This document shows positions 8,415 through 17,865 of a stretch of DNA of 64,000 nucleotides, one piece after another. How positions within the stretch are numbered: the first letter of the stretch is position 1; every line of letters begins with the position of its first letter. The stretch spans positions 186,001 to 250,000 of the forward strand of contig NZ_JAZIBG010000036.1 of NCBI RefSeq assembly GCF_036621135.1, given 5' to 3'. This DNA comes from Aquincola agrisoli (lineage in GTDB: Bacteria; Pseudomonadota; Gammaproteobacteria; Burkholderiales; Burkholderiaceae_C). The notes under the pieces are model-generated. The model was not told the DNA's origin. It saw only the letters and a list, made by a program, of their open reading frames with translations, and searched no databases. The translations under genes were made by a program, and so were the position numbers.

Positions 8415-11400
8415 TCAGGACCACATCGGCAGCGTCGGGCCGGTGCCCGCCGGGTCGTTGCTCTCCGCCAATTGCTCCGACAACGCCGACGCGCCCGCCG
8501 GCGTGCCCATCTCGTGCACGAAGCCGACGAAGTGGAAGATGCTGCCGAAGGCGCCGAGGTTCAGGTTGTGGCCGGCCTCGTGGTCGAGGTGCCAGCCCGA
8601 GGAGTTGCTGTCGACGTAGGCGAAGGCGCCCATGTTGTAGGCGGTGTCGATGGTGTTGAGGTTGGCGATCCAGCCGCCGCGCGTGGCCAGCATGCCGGTC
8701 GACCAGTCCATCCGGAAGCCGGTGATGCGGAAGAACTGGATGCCGCCGCCCCACAGACTCGGGATCGACCAGAAGATCAGGTGCCCCAGCCCGTTGAGCA
8801 CCCACATCACCGCGCCCAGGCCGAGCACCAGCCACGACATCGGCATCAGCCAGTTCGACCAGCCGAGGATGCCCTGGTAGATCTCGTTGCCCGCCACGCT
8901 GTCGATCGAGGCCATGAAGACCACCACGCCGACGAAGAGCCCGACGACGCCGAAGCCCATCATCGTCAGGAAGGCCGCGTTCATGCCGGCGTTCAGCCCG
9001 ATCATGAAGCCGCGGAAGAACTCGCCCAGCGCCGTGCCCTGGTTGTTGTGCGCGACGACGTAGCTCACCGTCACCAGCCCGATCACGCCGACCACCGCCA
9101 GGATGCCGAAGCCGATGCCGGTGGCGAAGGCCGCGACGATGGCCACCGCGACGACCACCCCGACGATGACGCCGACGATCGCCCCCACCACGCTCCAGAA
9201 CGACAGGCCCTCCGGGTCGACGTGGTTGGCCGGGTTGTTGCCCGCATAGGCATAGAGGTGCAGCGGCGCCGGGTCGCCATCGCTCTTCTCGGGCTGCAGC
9301 AGGTACAGCGGGTCGGGCGTGAGGAAGCGGCCGGTCTGCGGGGCATACCAGCGGTGGCCCATGTAGACCAGGCCGGTCTCGTCGTCCACGTCGTGCAGCG
9401 CGAAGATGCGCAGCAGCGGGGCCGCGGCCAGGTGGCGCCGCTCGGTGCCGAAGGGCAGGTAGGCGGTCTGCGCGATGCGGGTGCCGGCCTCGTCGCTGAA
9501 CAGCGTGGCGCTGCCCAGCGGGTCGGCATGGATCCAGCGCGTCGCGCCCCCCTGGCGCAGCGCGATGCGGCGCCGGTTCAGGATGACGTAGTTGGTGTGC
9601 AGGCCGCCGCGGATCTCGGCCATGCGCCCGAGGTGGATGGTCTCGACCGTGGCGCCCTGGCGCGTGACGCGGCGCCGCACCCGGTTGCCGCGGTAGTCGT
9701 AGCCGTAGTCGATCACCGTGCCGTCGTCCAGCGTCACGCGGCGCAGGTGGTTCTTGAAGTCGTATTCGCAGCGGCGCCCGGGCATCTGCAGCAGGTTGCC
9801 GTTGGCGTCGTACGTCACCGCGGCGGCGGCCTCGCCGGGGCGGGTGGCGGCGGTCAGCCGGTCGGGCCGCAGTGGGTCGTCGTAGCCGAGCAGCCAGCCC
9901 GATTCGCCGTGGCGCTCGAGCCGGCCGCGGCCGAGGTAGCCGTAGCCGTGGTCGAAGGCCCCGCCGGGATCGCTGCCGTGCACGCGGGTCAGCTGCTGCA
10001 GCGCGTCGTACTCGTAGGCGAGCTGCCGGGCCTGGCCCGGCGCGGTGTCGTCCAGCGTCAGCAGCTGCATCAGCGCGTCGTAGCCGTAGCGCACGTCCTC
10101 CAGCACCGTGCCGCCGGGGCCGGTGCTGCGCTGCTGCGCCACGTGCCCCACGCCCGGCGCGTAGGCGATCTCGGTCTGCACGCCGTTCGTGAAGGCGATG
10201 TGCGTGGGCAGGTTGCGCGGGCCGTAGCGCAGCTCGTCGACGATGCCGTCGATGCGGCGCACCAGCCCGCTGTCGTCGTGCGCGCGGGCGATGCGCATGC
10301 CGTCGGGGTAGGTGAGGGCGGTCTGGTGGCCCAGGTCGTCGCGCTCGTAGCGCAGCGTGAAGGGCTGGCCGGCCACCTCGATGAGGTGCTCGACGAGGAA
10401 GCCGCGGGCGCTGTAGCCGTAGCGCTGGCGGCCCTCGGCGTAGTGCGCCTCGACCAGGCGGCCGTCCGCGCCGGGCGTGAGGTCGTCGTAGGTGAAGCGC
10501 TCGGCCACCGCGCCGTTGTGCCGCACCTCGGTGATGCGGCCTTCGCCGTCGCGGCTGACCTCGACGTCGTTGCCGGCGGCGTCGCGGGTGCGCACGATCT
10601 CGCCCTGGCTGTTGAACCACTGCTCGCGCCGCCCCGCGTCGCGGTGCACCACCGCCAGGCGCTGGCCGCGGCGGTCGTAGGTGTAGCGGGCGATCTCGCC
10701 GCCGGCGCCGTCCAGCAGCGCGAGCAGCTCGCCGAAGAGGCCGACCTCGTAGCGCAGGGGCTGTGCGCCGCCCGGCGTGGATTCGATCACCGCGGTGCGG
10801 TGGTTCCAGACGTCGACCTCCTCGATGCGGGGTGTACCGGCCAGCGGATGCGCCGGGTCCAGGTCGTGCGCATCGGCCAGGCGGATCTCGAAGGGCGTGT
10901 AGCGGCCTTCGCTGCGTGCGCCGTTGAAGTTGACGCTGGCGACCGGCCGGCCCTCGCCGTCGAACAGGGTGCGCCGCACGGGGCCGGCGAGCGCGGGCAC
11001 CGCGAACGCCAGGTCCGCCGCGATCTGCGGCTCGAACTCCGCGCGGGTCTGGCGCCAGGGGTTGTGCACGAGCCAGGCGCTGACCAGCACCTCGCCGGGC
11101 AGGCGCTGCACGCGCCGCTGCACCTCCTGCGCGCTGCCGTCGTAGTAGGCGACCGACAGCGCCCGCCGCGCCGCATCGATGCGGTAGCTGGTGTGCACCG
11201 CGTTCGGCACCCGGGTGTCGTCGTAGGCGAGGATGCGTGTGGCCGTCTCGGGGGTGTCGTCGGCCTGCATGAAGTGCGTCAACCGGCCGAACGCGTCGTA
11301 GGCCATGCGCACGGTGGCACCGCCGGGCGATCGCAGTTCGAGCGGCTTGCCGGTCACGCTGTCGGGCACGCGCTGGCTGGCCAGGCCGTTGGCGATCTCC

Positions 11401-14288
11401 TCCACCACGTGCAGCCCGATCGTGTCGTAGCGCTTCTCGGTGCGCCGGCCGGTGCCGGTGGTCTCGCTGGCGACGTTGCCGTGGGCGGTGTAGGTCAGCC
11501 GCTTGTCGATGGCGAATACCGCCGGCGTGCCGTCGGCATCGGGCTGCATCACGTGGCCGAGCGCCGCGGCGTCCATCGCGCCGTAGTGCGCGTCGTAGGC
11601 GTCGCGGGCCAGCACCAGGTGCTCCTCGCGCACCATGCGTCCGCGCGTCAGCTCGCCCAGCGGCAGGCCGGCATCGGCCGCGCCGTCGTAGTGGCGGCGC
11701 AGCTCGAGCAGCAGCCTGCCCGCTGCGTCACGCTTGACGGTGCGTGCCATCTTGAAGATGCGGCCGTCCGCGTCGTGCGCGTATTCGATGTGCGTGTCGA
11801 CCAGCTTCTCCGGCATCGCGGCGCCGGCCCGCGTGCCGAAGCCGCGCATGCGCTCGTGCACCAGGTTGCCGGCGGCGTCGTACGCGAACAGGCGCTCCTC
11901 GACCCGCTCATCCTCGCTGCGGTCGATGTGGCGCTTGCGCGTAGCCCGGGCGTGGACAAAGACGCGCGTGTCGCCGTCGGGCAGCGCCTCGAGCTCGGTG
12001 ACGCCGTAGTCGCTCTCCTCCACGCGCCAGGGCCGTGAGGCCTCGGGCGTGCCGTCCTCGCTGTAGACCTCGACCCGCGCGAGCAGCCGGTCGAGGTGGG
12101 CGTGCAGGCGGCTGTGGCCGGGCACCGCCGCCTGGTCGGCCAGGAAGTGGTGGCGCGTGCGCACCGCGGCGCGGCTCTCGTCGCCCAGCTCGGTCTTGTC
12201 GACGACGGCGAAGCCGAGGAAGCGGCGCTGCCGCGTGTCGTAGCGGCCGTCGTGGTAGCGGTACTGCAGCTCGGTGCGGCGGCCGCGCACGTGGTCGGTC
12301 TCCAGCGTGCGCTCCACCACCCACAGCGGGAAGGGCAGCGCCGCCGTCCAGGGCCGGCCCTCGTCGCGGTCCTGCAGGGCCATGTCGACCGCGCTGCGGT
12401 AGTGGATCTCGCTCGCGAGCCCGTTGCCGTTGTCGACCGTGCGCAGGCCGTAGGCCGGCCCGCCGCGCTGCCAGCCCAGGTGCACGCAGGCGCTGCGGCC
12501 CTGGCGCAGGCTGTTGTAGAAGAGGCCTGCGCTGCCGTTGCCGAAGAAGTCGAGCAGGCGCGCGCTGCCGGCCAGCGCGGGCGGCAGCGTGTCGATCACC
12601 ACCGGCTCGGCAAAGCCGGCGCCCGAGCGGTTGAGGTACAGCTCGAGCCGGTCGGGCAGCAGGCGCACGAGGTCGCTGCAGCCGTCGCCGTCCACGTCGG
12701 CCAGCAGGATCTGCTCGGCCTGGCCGCTGCGGCTGGCCAGGCGGGGGCTGCCGGCCATCACCACCGGCGCGCCGAAGCGGCCGTGGCCGAGGTTGAGCCG
12801 GTAGCTCACCGCGCCCGAGCGCACCTGCACCAGGTCGGGCAGGCCGTCGCCCGTCATGTCGGCCAGGAAGGTGAGCGCGTCGGCGAAGTCGGCGTCCGGC
12901 GCGCCGTGGCCGGCCACCGGCTCGGCCCAGCCCGCGCGGCCGAGGTTGCGGTAGGCGACCAGGCCGCGGCGCGTGCTCAGCAGCGCATCGACCACGCCGT
13001 CGCCGTCGAGGTCGGCCAGCCGCGCGCGGCCGGTCTCGAACGGCGGGCGCTGCGGTGCGCTGCGCGGGTACGCGACGAACTCGCCGAAGCCGCTGCGCTC
13101 GCCGCCGCCGTCGTTCGGGTAGTAGCCCTGCAGCGGTGCCTGCCCGACGCCCACCAGCATGTCGGCCGTGCCGTTGCCGTCGATGTCGATGAACTGCACG
13201 CCGTCGGCGGCGAACGACGCGGCCTGGGGCACCGTGCGGGCGAGCGGCCGCGCCGCCGCCCAGCCGCCGCGGCCGTCGTTGGGCCAGTGGTAGAGGCGGC
13301 CACCGCGGTTCTCGACGATGCCCGGCAGCGGCAGGCCGCCGAGCGCCAGCAGCGCGGTGTCGGGGTCGGTGAGCGGCCGCGGCGCCGGGTCGCCCGCCGC
13401 GGGCTCGATGAAGCGGATCCGCGGGGCGCCGGCATCGAAGGTCTCGTAACCGAGCACGAGCGGGTTCTTCACCACCGGCGGCAGCCCCGGCGCAAAGCCG
13501 GACAGCTGCAGCGAGCCCAGCAGCGAGACGCCGGTGCCCGGCGCCTGCACGTAGGCCAGTGCCAGCCGCCGCACCTCGCGGTCGTCGGCCGCCAGGTGCA
13601 GCGAGACGCTGCGGCAGCGCCGCGCGACCCGGCGCTCGAAGCCGGCGCGCCCGTTGCGCAGCACGTCGGGCCGAGCCTCGTAGGCCAGGCGCACCACGAA
13701 GTGCGCATAGCGGATCTCGGCGAGATAGGGGTGGCCGTCGTGGCGCTCGTACACGTAGTCGATCGTGTTGCCGTTGACGTCCTCCTGGCGCTCGAGCAGC
13801 CAGCTCTGCACCCGCTCGGGGTGGTCGGGGTCGGCGACGCGGGCGTTGGCGCTCAGGCCGAGCAGGCAGCGCGAGCCGTCGCGTTCCTCCACCGTCCAGT
13901 GGCCGGCGTCGAAGACGTAGCGCGAGAAGGCCGTCTCGCGCAGCGGGCGGTAGCGGCCGTCAGCGCAGCGGCGCAACTCGGTGCCGCTGTCGAGGAAGGC
14001 CTCCGCGGTGCCGCCGCCGGGCACGCCCAGGTCGAGCCGGCGGTCGATCTGGCGCAGCGGCAGGCGCCAGCCGAGCCCGAAGGGGCCGTTCGACTGGCCG
14101 TGGGCGTATTCGAGCTTCAGCCGCGGCCGCAGCCCGGCGATGCCTTCGGGCAGCTCGAAGGGCACGCTGAAGTTGCCCTGGCCGCTGTTGAGGTCGAGCG
14201 AGAAGGCCTCGCCCATGCCGGCGACGTTGCCCGACCCGGCGGGCGGCGAGATGGCCGTCTGCGCATCGGATGCCTTGCTGTGTGCCAT
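8415..14288 (-). CDS. SpvB/RHS protein, TcB-TcC-like, with membrane and HEAGH C-terminal domain
   Basis: Giant protein of 1957 residues. Order: SpvB-like N-terminal domain (about 20-330, GEAFSLDLNSGQGNFSVPFELPEG... and GPFGLGWRLPL), FG-GAP/TcdB-mid region with Ca-loop-like repeats (DIDGNGTADM, DLDGDGVVDA, DMTGDGLPDL, DVDGDGCSDL), many YD/RHS repeats, then the RHS core ending YAYAGNNPANHVDPEGL (1691-1695 for DPEGL). The last 267 residues differ: several hydrophobic segments, then HEAGH at 1903-1907 (bases 8568-8582), a zinc-protease-like HExxH. In Tc toxins such a protein forms a cocoon holding its C-terminal effector. It follows the TcA-like gene by 20 bases on the same strand, with GGGAG before the ATG, so the two look like one operon. 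No immunity gene is evident. Confidence 0.88.
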   Translation of the reverse strand: MAHSKASDAQTAISPPAGSGNVAGMGEAFSLDLNSGQGNFSVPFELPEGIAGLRPRLKLEYAHGQSNGPFGLGWRLPLRQIDRRLDLGVPGGGTAEAFLDSGTELRRCADGRYRPLRETAFSRYVFDAGHWTVEERDGSRCLLGLSANARVADPDHPERVQSWLLERQEDVNGNTIDYVYERHDGHPYLAEIRYAHFVVRLAYEARPDVLRNGRAGFERRVARRCRSVSLHLAADDREVRRLALAYVQAPGTGVSLLGSLQLSGFAPGLPPVVKNPLVLGYETFDAGAPRIRFIEPAAGDPAPRPLTDPDTALLALGGLPLPGIVENRGGRLYHWPNDGRGGWAAARPLARTVPQAASFAADGVQFIDIDGNGTADMLVGVGQAPLQGYYPNDGGGERSGFGEFVAYPRSAPQRPPFETGRARLADLDGDGVVDALLSTRRGLVAYRNLGRAGWAEPVAGHGAPDADFADALTFLADMTGDGLPDLVQVRSGAVSYRLNLGHGRFGAPVVMAGSPRLASRSGQAEQILLADVDGDGCSDLVRLLPDRLELYLNRSGAGFAEPVVIDTLPPALAGSARLLDFFGNGSAGLFYNSLRQGRSACVHLGWQRGGPAYGLRTVDNGNGLASEIHYRSAVDMALQDRDEGRPWTAALPFPLWVVERTLETDHVRGRRTELQYRYHDGRYDTRQRRFLGFAVVDKTELGDESRAAVRTRHHFLADQAAVPGHSRLHAHLDRLLARVEVYSEDGTPEASRPWRVEESDYGVTELEALPDGDTRVFVHARATRKRHIDRSEDERVEERLFAYDAAGNLVHERMRGFGTRAGAAMPEKLVDTHIEYAHDADGRIFKMARTVKRDAAGRLLLELRRHYDGAADAGLPLGELTRGRMVREEHLVLARDAYDAHYGAMDAAALGHVMQPDADGTPAVFAIDKRLTYTAHGNVASETTGTGRRTEKRYDTIGLHVVEEIANGLASQRVPDSVTGKPLELRSPGGATVRMAYDAFGRLTHFMQADDTPETATRILAYDDTRVPNAVHTSYRIDAARRALSVAYYDGSAQEVQRRVQRLPGEVLVSAWLVHNPWRQTRAEFEPQIAADLAFAVPALAGPVRRTLFDGEGRPVASVNFNGARSEGRYTPFEIRLADAHDLDPAHPLAGTPRIEEVDVWNHRTAVIESTPGGAQPLRYEVGLFGELLALLDGAGGEIARYTYDRRGQRLAVVHRDAGRREQWFNSQGEIVRTRDAAGNDVEVSRDGEGRITEVRHNGAVAERFTYDDLTPGADGRLVEAHYAEGRQRYGYSARGFLVEHLIEVAGQPFTLRYERDDLGHQTALTYPDGMRIARAHDDSGLVRRIDGIVDELRYGPRNLPTHIAFTNGVQTEIAYAPGVGHVAQQRSTGPGGTVLEDVRYGYDALMQLLTLDDTAPGQARQLAYEYDALQQLTRVHGSDPGGAFDHGYGYLGRGRLERHGESGWLLGYDDPLRPDRLTAATRPGEAAAAVTYDANGNLLQMPGRRCEYDFKNHLRRVTLDDGTVIDYGYDYRGNRVRRRVTRQGATVETIHLGRMAEIRGGLHTNYVILNRRRIALRQGGATRWIHADPLGSATLFSDEAGTRIAQTAYLPFGTERRHLAAAPLLRIFALHDVDDETGLVYMGHRWYAPQTGRFLTPDPLYLLQPEKSDGDPAPLHLYAYAGNNPANHVDPEGLSFWSVVGAIVGVIVGVVVAVAIVAAFATGIGFGILAVVGVIGLVTVSYVVAHNNQGTALGEFFRGFMIGLNAGMNAAFLTMMGFGVVGLFVGVVVFMASIDSVAGNEIYQGILGWSNWLMPMSWLVLGLGAVMWVLNGLGHLIFWSIPSLWGGGIQFFRITGFRMDWSTGMLATRGGWIANLNTIDTAYNMGAFAYVDSNSSGWHLDHEAGHNLNLGAFGSIFHFVGFVHEMGTPAGASALSEQLAESNDPAGTGPTLPMWS

Positions 14289-14308
14289 GGTGTGCTCCCG
14301 GCCGGCCG

Positions 14309-17300
14309 TCAGCCGCGGTAGGTGAAGCCGTAGTCGACGAAGAGCGCCAGGTCCTGCAGGCCGGCGAGGTCGAGCACGCCGTCCTTCACCAGCTGCGGGT
14401 TGTCGGCCGCGTCGACGCGGAACTGCAGCGTGTCGAACAGCGTGCGGCCGGTCGGGGCGGCGAAGGCGGCGCCGTCGGCATTGCCCTGCGCGTCGAACTC
14501 GAACAGCTGCCCGGCCCCGAGGCCGGCCCAGTCCACCCGCAGCTTCAGGCCTGCGGCGGCCGGGCCGCGCGCCTGCAGGAAGTAGCTCCTGAGCTGCGGA
14601 TCGGCCTGGTTGGCGGGCAGCAGGCCGGCGTCGAGCACGAGCCGGGCCTCGCCCTGGCTGCGCAGGAAGAACAGCTCGTCGGGCGCGGTGAGCCGCAGCG
14701 CGAACGAGCGCGTGCCGGTGCCCTGCGCGGGCAGCGCGGCCACCACGCTGCGCTCCAGGTTCGGATCGAAGAAGCCGTCGTAGTACATCACCAGCTGCAC
14801 GTCGAGGATCTGGCTCAGCTCGAAGGTGTTGGAATGCTTGGGCACCTCGATCTGCCAGACGGTGGCGATGCCGTTGTTCTCGAACAGCCGCAGCTCGTTG
14901 GCGCTGAGCTGGAACACGACGGCGTCCTGCCGCACGTCGTAGTCGGTCAGCGGCATCACGTCGGCCGGGTAGACCTGGTCGGCGACCGTGCCGTCCCGGC
15001 GCCGGAACTTCGACAGCCCGATGTTGCGCAGCGTGCCGTGCACGCCCTCGGTGCCGGCCAGGCCGACGAACAGCAGCTCGACCTGCTTGACCTTCTGCAG
15101 GTAGAAGCCCGGGTAGCGGCGGTCGAAGTGCTCGAGCGTGGTCTCGAACAGCGCGCGGCCGCTGCGCACCAGCTGGTCGAAGGCCATCGGGAATTGGTCG
15201 GCCAGCGACAGCGTCTGCTTCATCGGCGCCTTCTTCGACTTGGTGCGCACGAAGTCGAGGCTGAAGTAGTCGATGTCGAGCAGCAGCGCATCGGCGGCCA
15301 GCAGGCCGTTGAGCTGGTCGAGCCCGTAGTCGAGCTTGATCTTGCGCAGGTCGCGCCCGGTCTCGGCCTCGTAGGCCTTCTCCATCAGCACCGCGACCTC
15401 GACGGCCATGTCCTGGTAGCGCTGCGCGATGCGGCGCGCCTCGCGGGCCAGGTCGTACCACATCGTCGCGCTGAACTCGCGGCCCTTCAGGAAGGCGAGG
15501 TTCTCCTGCGCGTACTGCGCCTGCAGCGCGGCGATCTGCACCCGCTGCTGCGCCACCGCCACCCGGGCCTGCGCCTGCTCGACCTGCTGCTGCGCCATGC
15601 CGCGGTAGGCGTTGGCGGCGTCGATCTCGTTCTGCAGCCGCGCGGCCTCCAGGTCATGGCCGATCTGCGCGCGCCGGTTGGCCAGGTCGAACAGCACGTG
15701 GCTGCGCGGCTTGCTGTCGGCGCTGTAGTAGGTGGCGTTCTTGACGTTGAGCTTGACCTCGTCGTTCGACGCGGAGCCGGCCCAGGCCTGCAGGCGCTCC
15801 AGCTCCTGCAGCTCCCAGCGCACGGCGTTGAAGCGGTCGCGCATCTCGGTGGCGTTGTCGCGCTGCACGGTGGCGTAGTTCAGCCCGGCGTTGGCGACGT
15901 CCACGCCCTCGCGCGTCTCGGCCAGGCCGCGCCGCTCCAGCTCGACCGAGGCCGCGGCCACGCTGGCCTGCTGCGCCATCTGCTGCTCGCGCAGCGTCTC
16001 GTTCTCGCCCGAGCTCTTGAACTGGATGTAGCTCTGCTCGACCTGCGCCGCGTGCTGCGCGAAGTAGCGCGCGAGGTTCTGCAGGTGCTCCCAGCTGAAG
16101 GGCGGCACGTGCAGCGACATGCCGAGGAAGTTGAGCCCCGCGGCGATCTTGCCAAGCTGCATGCGCGCCCGGGCCAGCACCATCGTGACCCGCGGGTTCT
16201 CGTCGTGCGCCTCGCCGGCGATGAGCGCCTTCTGCACCGCGAGCGCGGCGCGTTCCTTCATCGGCGCGAAGGTGGGGTGGCTGTACAGCGGCGAGCCGGC
16301 GTCCAGCGTGCCGTCGAGCGCCAGCACCTTCTGGTAGACGGCCTTCGCGGCGTCGAACTCGGCCACCACGTTGGCGGCGTTGCGGTAGAGCCGGTCGCCC
16401 CAGTCGAGGTACAGCTCGCCCAGCCGCAGCCACAGCACGACGGACTCCACCGCGACGTTCAGGTACTTGTAGCCGAGCGTGGAGAGGTACTCGTCCTCGG
16501 CCTCCTCGTAGGCACCGAGCGCGGCGCGGCAGTCGCCGATCGCCATCGGCAGCACCCAGCCCACGATGTGGCCGAGGTAGGCCACGGTGACGGTGTGGTG
16601 GCTCAGGTAGCCGGTGAGCAGCGCCACGTCCCGGGTGTCGCGCAGCGTGGCGTAAAGCGCGTCCATCCCCGCGCCGCCGTCGCCCACCGCGGCCGAGACC
16701 GGCTGGCGCTTCGCGTCGAACACCGTGACCGTCTTGGCCGTGCGCCGGGCGGCGAAGGCCTGGTTCGCCATCAGCTGCACCACGCCGGCCTCCAGCGGCT
16801 GCGCGGCGGCGGCCGCCTCGGCCGGCGCGGGTGCGGGAGCCGGTGTGTCGCGGCGCGGCAGCGGCCTGACGGCGCCCACGGCGGTGAGCGACGGGCCGAC
16901 GCGCGTGGCCGTCAGCGAGGGGCGGATGCGCGTGGGGCCGGCCTGGTCGAGCGCGAGGCGCCCGCCGGTCACCACCGGGAAGACCGAGAGCTTGCGCCGC
17001 AGCTCGTCGGCCTGCGCCAGCGTGGCCTTGGCCGCATCGGCCTGGCCGGCGCGGGCCTGCATGCCGGCCAGGGCCGCCATCGCGTCCAGTTGCGGCTCGG
17101 GCTTCTTGGCCTCGGCGAAGGTGTCGATGCTCTGCTGCATCACCTGGGCCGCCTTGGCGCCCTGGCCACCGCGTTCCATCAGGATGGCCTGGTCGTGCAG
17201 CAGCGCGGCGCGCAGCTGCGCATCCTGCGACTGCTTCGCGGCGACCGCGGCCGTCTTGGCCGCGGCGGCGAAGTCGCCGGCCTCGAAGGCCGACTGCATC

Positions 17301-17767
17301 TCCGCCATCGAGGCGGCCAGCGCGCCGTCGGCATCGGCGAGCCCGGCCTGTTCCACCTGGGCGAAGAGCTGGCCCGCGTCGGCGCTCATCGCGGTCGTGG
17401 CGCCGAAGGCCTTGGGCACGGCCGTGCTCAGCGCGGGCGTGCGCTCCAGCATCTGTGCGCCCTTGACGATCGCCGCCTCGGCGATGCCGGCCCGCACCAG
17501 CCGCGGCCAGTCGGCCTGGCTGCCGACGAAGGGCGGGATCCGCGGGTAGAGCACCGCGGCGATCACGCCGCGCAGGCTCAGGTAGTCCTCGAGCGCAGCG
17601 GCCGGCCGGCCCGAGGCGAGCAGGCGGTTGGCCACGGCCAGCCGGCGCTGCACGTCGCGCTCGAACGCGGTCTCGGGGGTGTCGATCTCGTAGCTGCTGC
17701 GGTCGATCTCGCGCGCGGCGTCGATCACGAAGGCATAGCGGTTCTCGGCCAGATATTTCGGTGCCAT
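14309..17767 (-). CDS. Compact TcA-like protein with C-terminal TcB-binding region
   Basis: Protein of 1152 residues, less than half the usual TcA length. The N-terminal part (1-300) is helical and Ala-rich, followed by a Pro/Ala linker (303-325). From about 330 to 560 there are TPR-like helical segments, then long coiled-coil helices (600-800). Residues about 760-1000 match the C-terminal end of Tc toxin A subunits in order: RYQDMAVEVAVLMEKAYE, NGLLAADALLLDI, QTLSLADQFP, then FDRRYPGFYLQKVKQVEL, the start of the TcB-binding domain. Classical receptor-binding and neuraminidase-like domains are not seen. GAGGAG precedes the chosen ATG. No signal peptide. It is probably the delivery or anchoring partner of the RHS protein downstream. 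Confidence 0.75.
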   Translation of the reverse strand: MAPKYLAENRYAFVIDAAREIDRSSYEIDTPETAFERDVQRRLAVANRLLASGRPAAALEDYLSLRGVIAAVLYPRIPPFVGSQADWPRLVRAGIAEAAIVKGAQMLERTPALSTAVPKAFGATTAMSADAGQLFAQVEQAGLADADGALAASMAEMQSAFEAGDFAAAAKTAAVAAKQSQDAQLRAALLHDQAILMERGGQGAKAAQVMQQSIDTFAEAKKPEPQLDAMAALAGMQARAGQADAAKATLAQADELRRKLSVFPVVTGGRLALDQAGPTRIRPSLTATRVGPSLTAVGAVRPLPRRDTPAPAPAPAEAAAAAQPLEAGVVQLMANQAFAARRTAKTVTVFDAKRQPVSAAVGDGGAGMDALYATLRDTRDVALLTGYLSHHTVTVAYLGHIVGWVLPMAIGDCRAALGAYEEAEDEYLSTLGYKYLNVAVESVVLWLRLGELYLDWGDRLYRNAANVVAEFDAAKAVYQKVLALDGTLDAGSPLYSHPTFAPMKERAALAVQKALIAGEAHDENPRVTMVLARARMQLGKIAAGLNFLGMSLHVPPFSWEHLQNLARYFAQHAAQVEQSYIQFKSSGENETLREQQMAQQASVAAASVELERRGLAETREGVDVANAGLNYATVQRDNATEMRDRFNAVRWELQELERLQAWAGSASNDEVKLNVKNATYYSADSKPRSHVLFDLANRRAQIGHDLEAARLQNEIDAANAYRGMAQQQVEQAQARVAVAQQRVQIAALQAQYAQENLAFLKGREFSATMWYDLAREARRIAQRYQDMAVEVAVLMEKAYEAETGRDLRKIKLDYGLDQLNGLLAADALLLDIDYFSLDFVRTKSKKAPMKQTLSLADQFPMAFDQLVRSGRALFETTLEHFDRRYPGFYLQKVKQVELLFVGLAGTEGVHGTLRNIGLSKFRRRDGTVADQVYPADVMPLTDYDVRQDAVVFQLSANELRLFENNGIATVWQIEVPKHSNTFELSQILDVQLVMYYDGFFDPNLERSVVAALPAQGTGTRSFALRLTAPDELFFLRSQGEARLVLDAGLLPANQADPQLRSYFLQARGPAAAGLKLRVDWAGLGAGQLFEFDAQGNADGAAFAAPTGRTLFDTLQFRVDAADNPQLVKDGVLDLAGLQDLALFVDYGFTYRG

Positions 17768-17865
17768 GTGCCTGCTCCTCAAGGGGTGGAGCAAGCTTAG
17801 GCAGCGGCCCGGGCGATCGCCTCCTACCTATAGGTGCACCCCTTTCAACGTGGGACGGCCGGCGC

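Noticed and set aside
8385..12038. 1217-codon and other long plus-strand frames opposite the RHS and TcA-like genes
   Set aside because: Their Val/Ala/Gly/His/Arg-rich translations show no domains and mirror the codon pattern of the real minus-strand genes.
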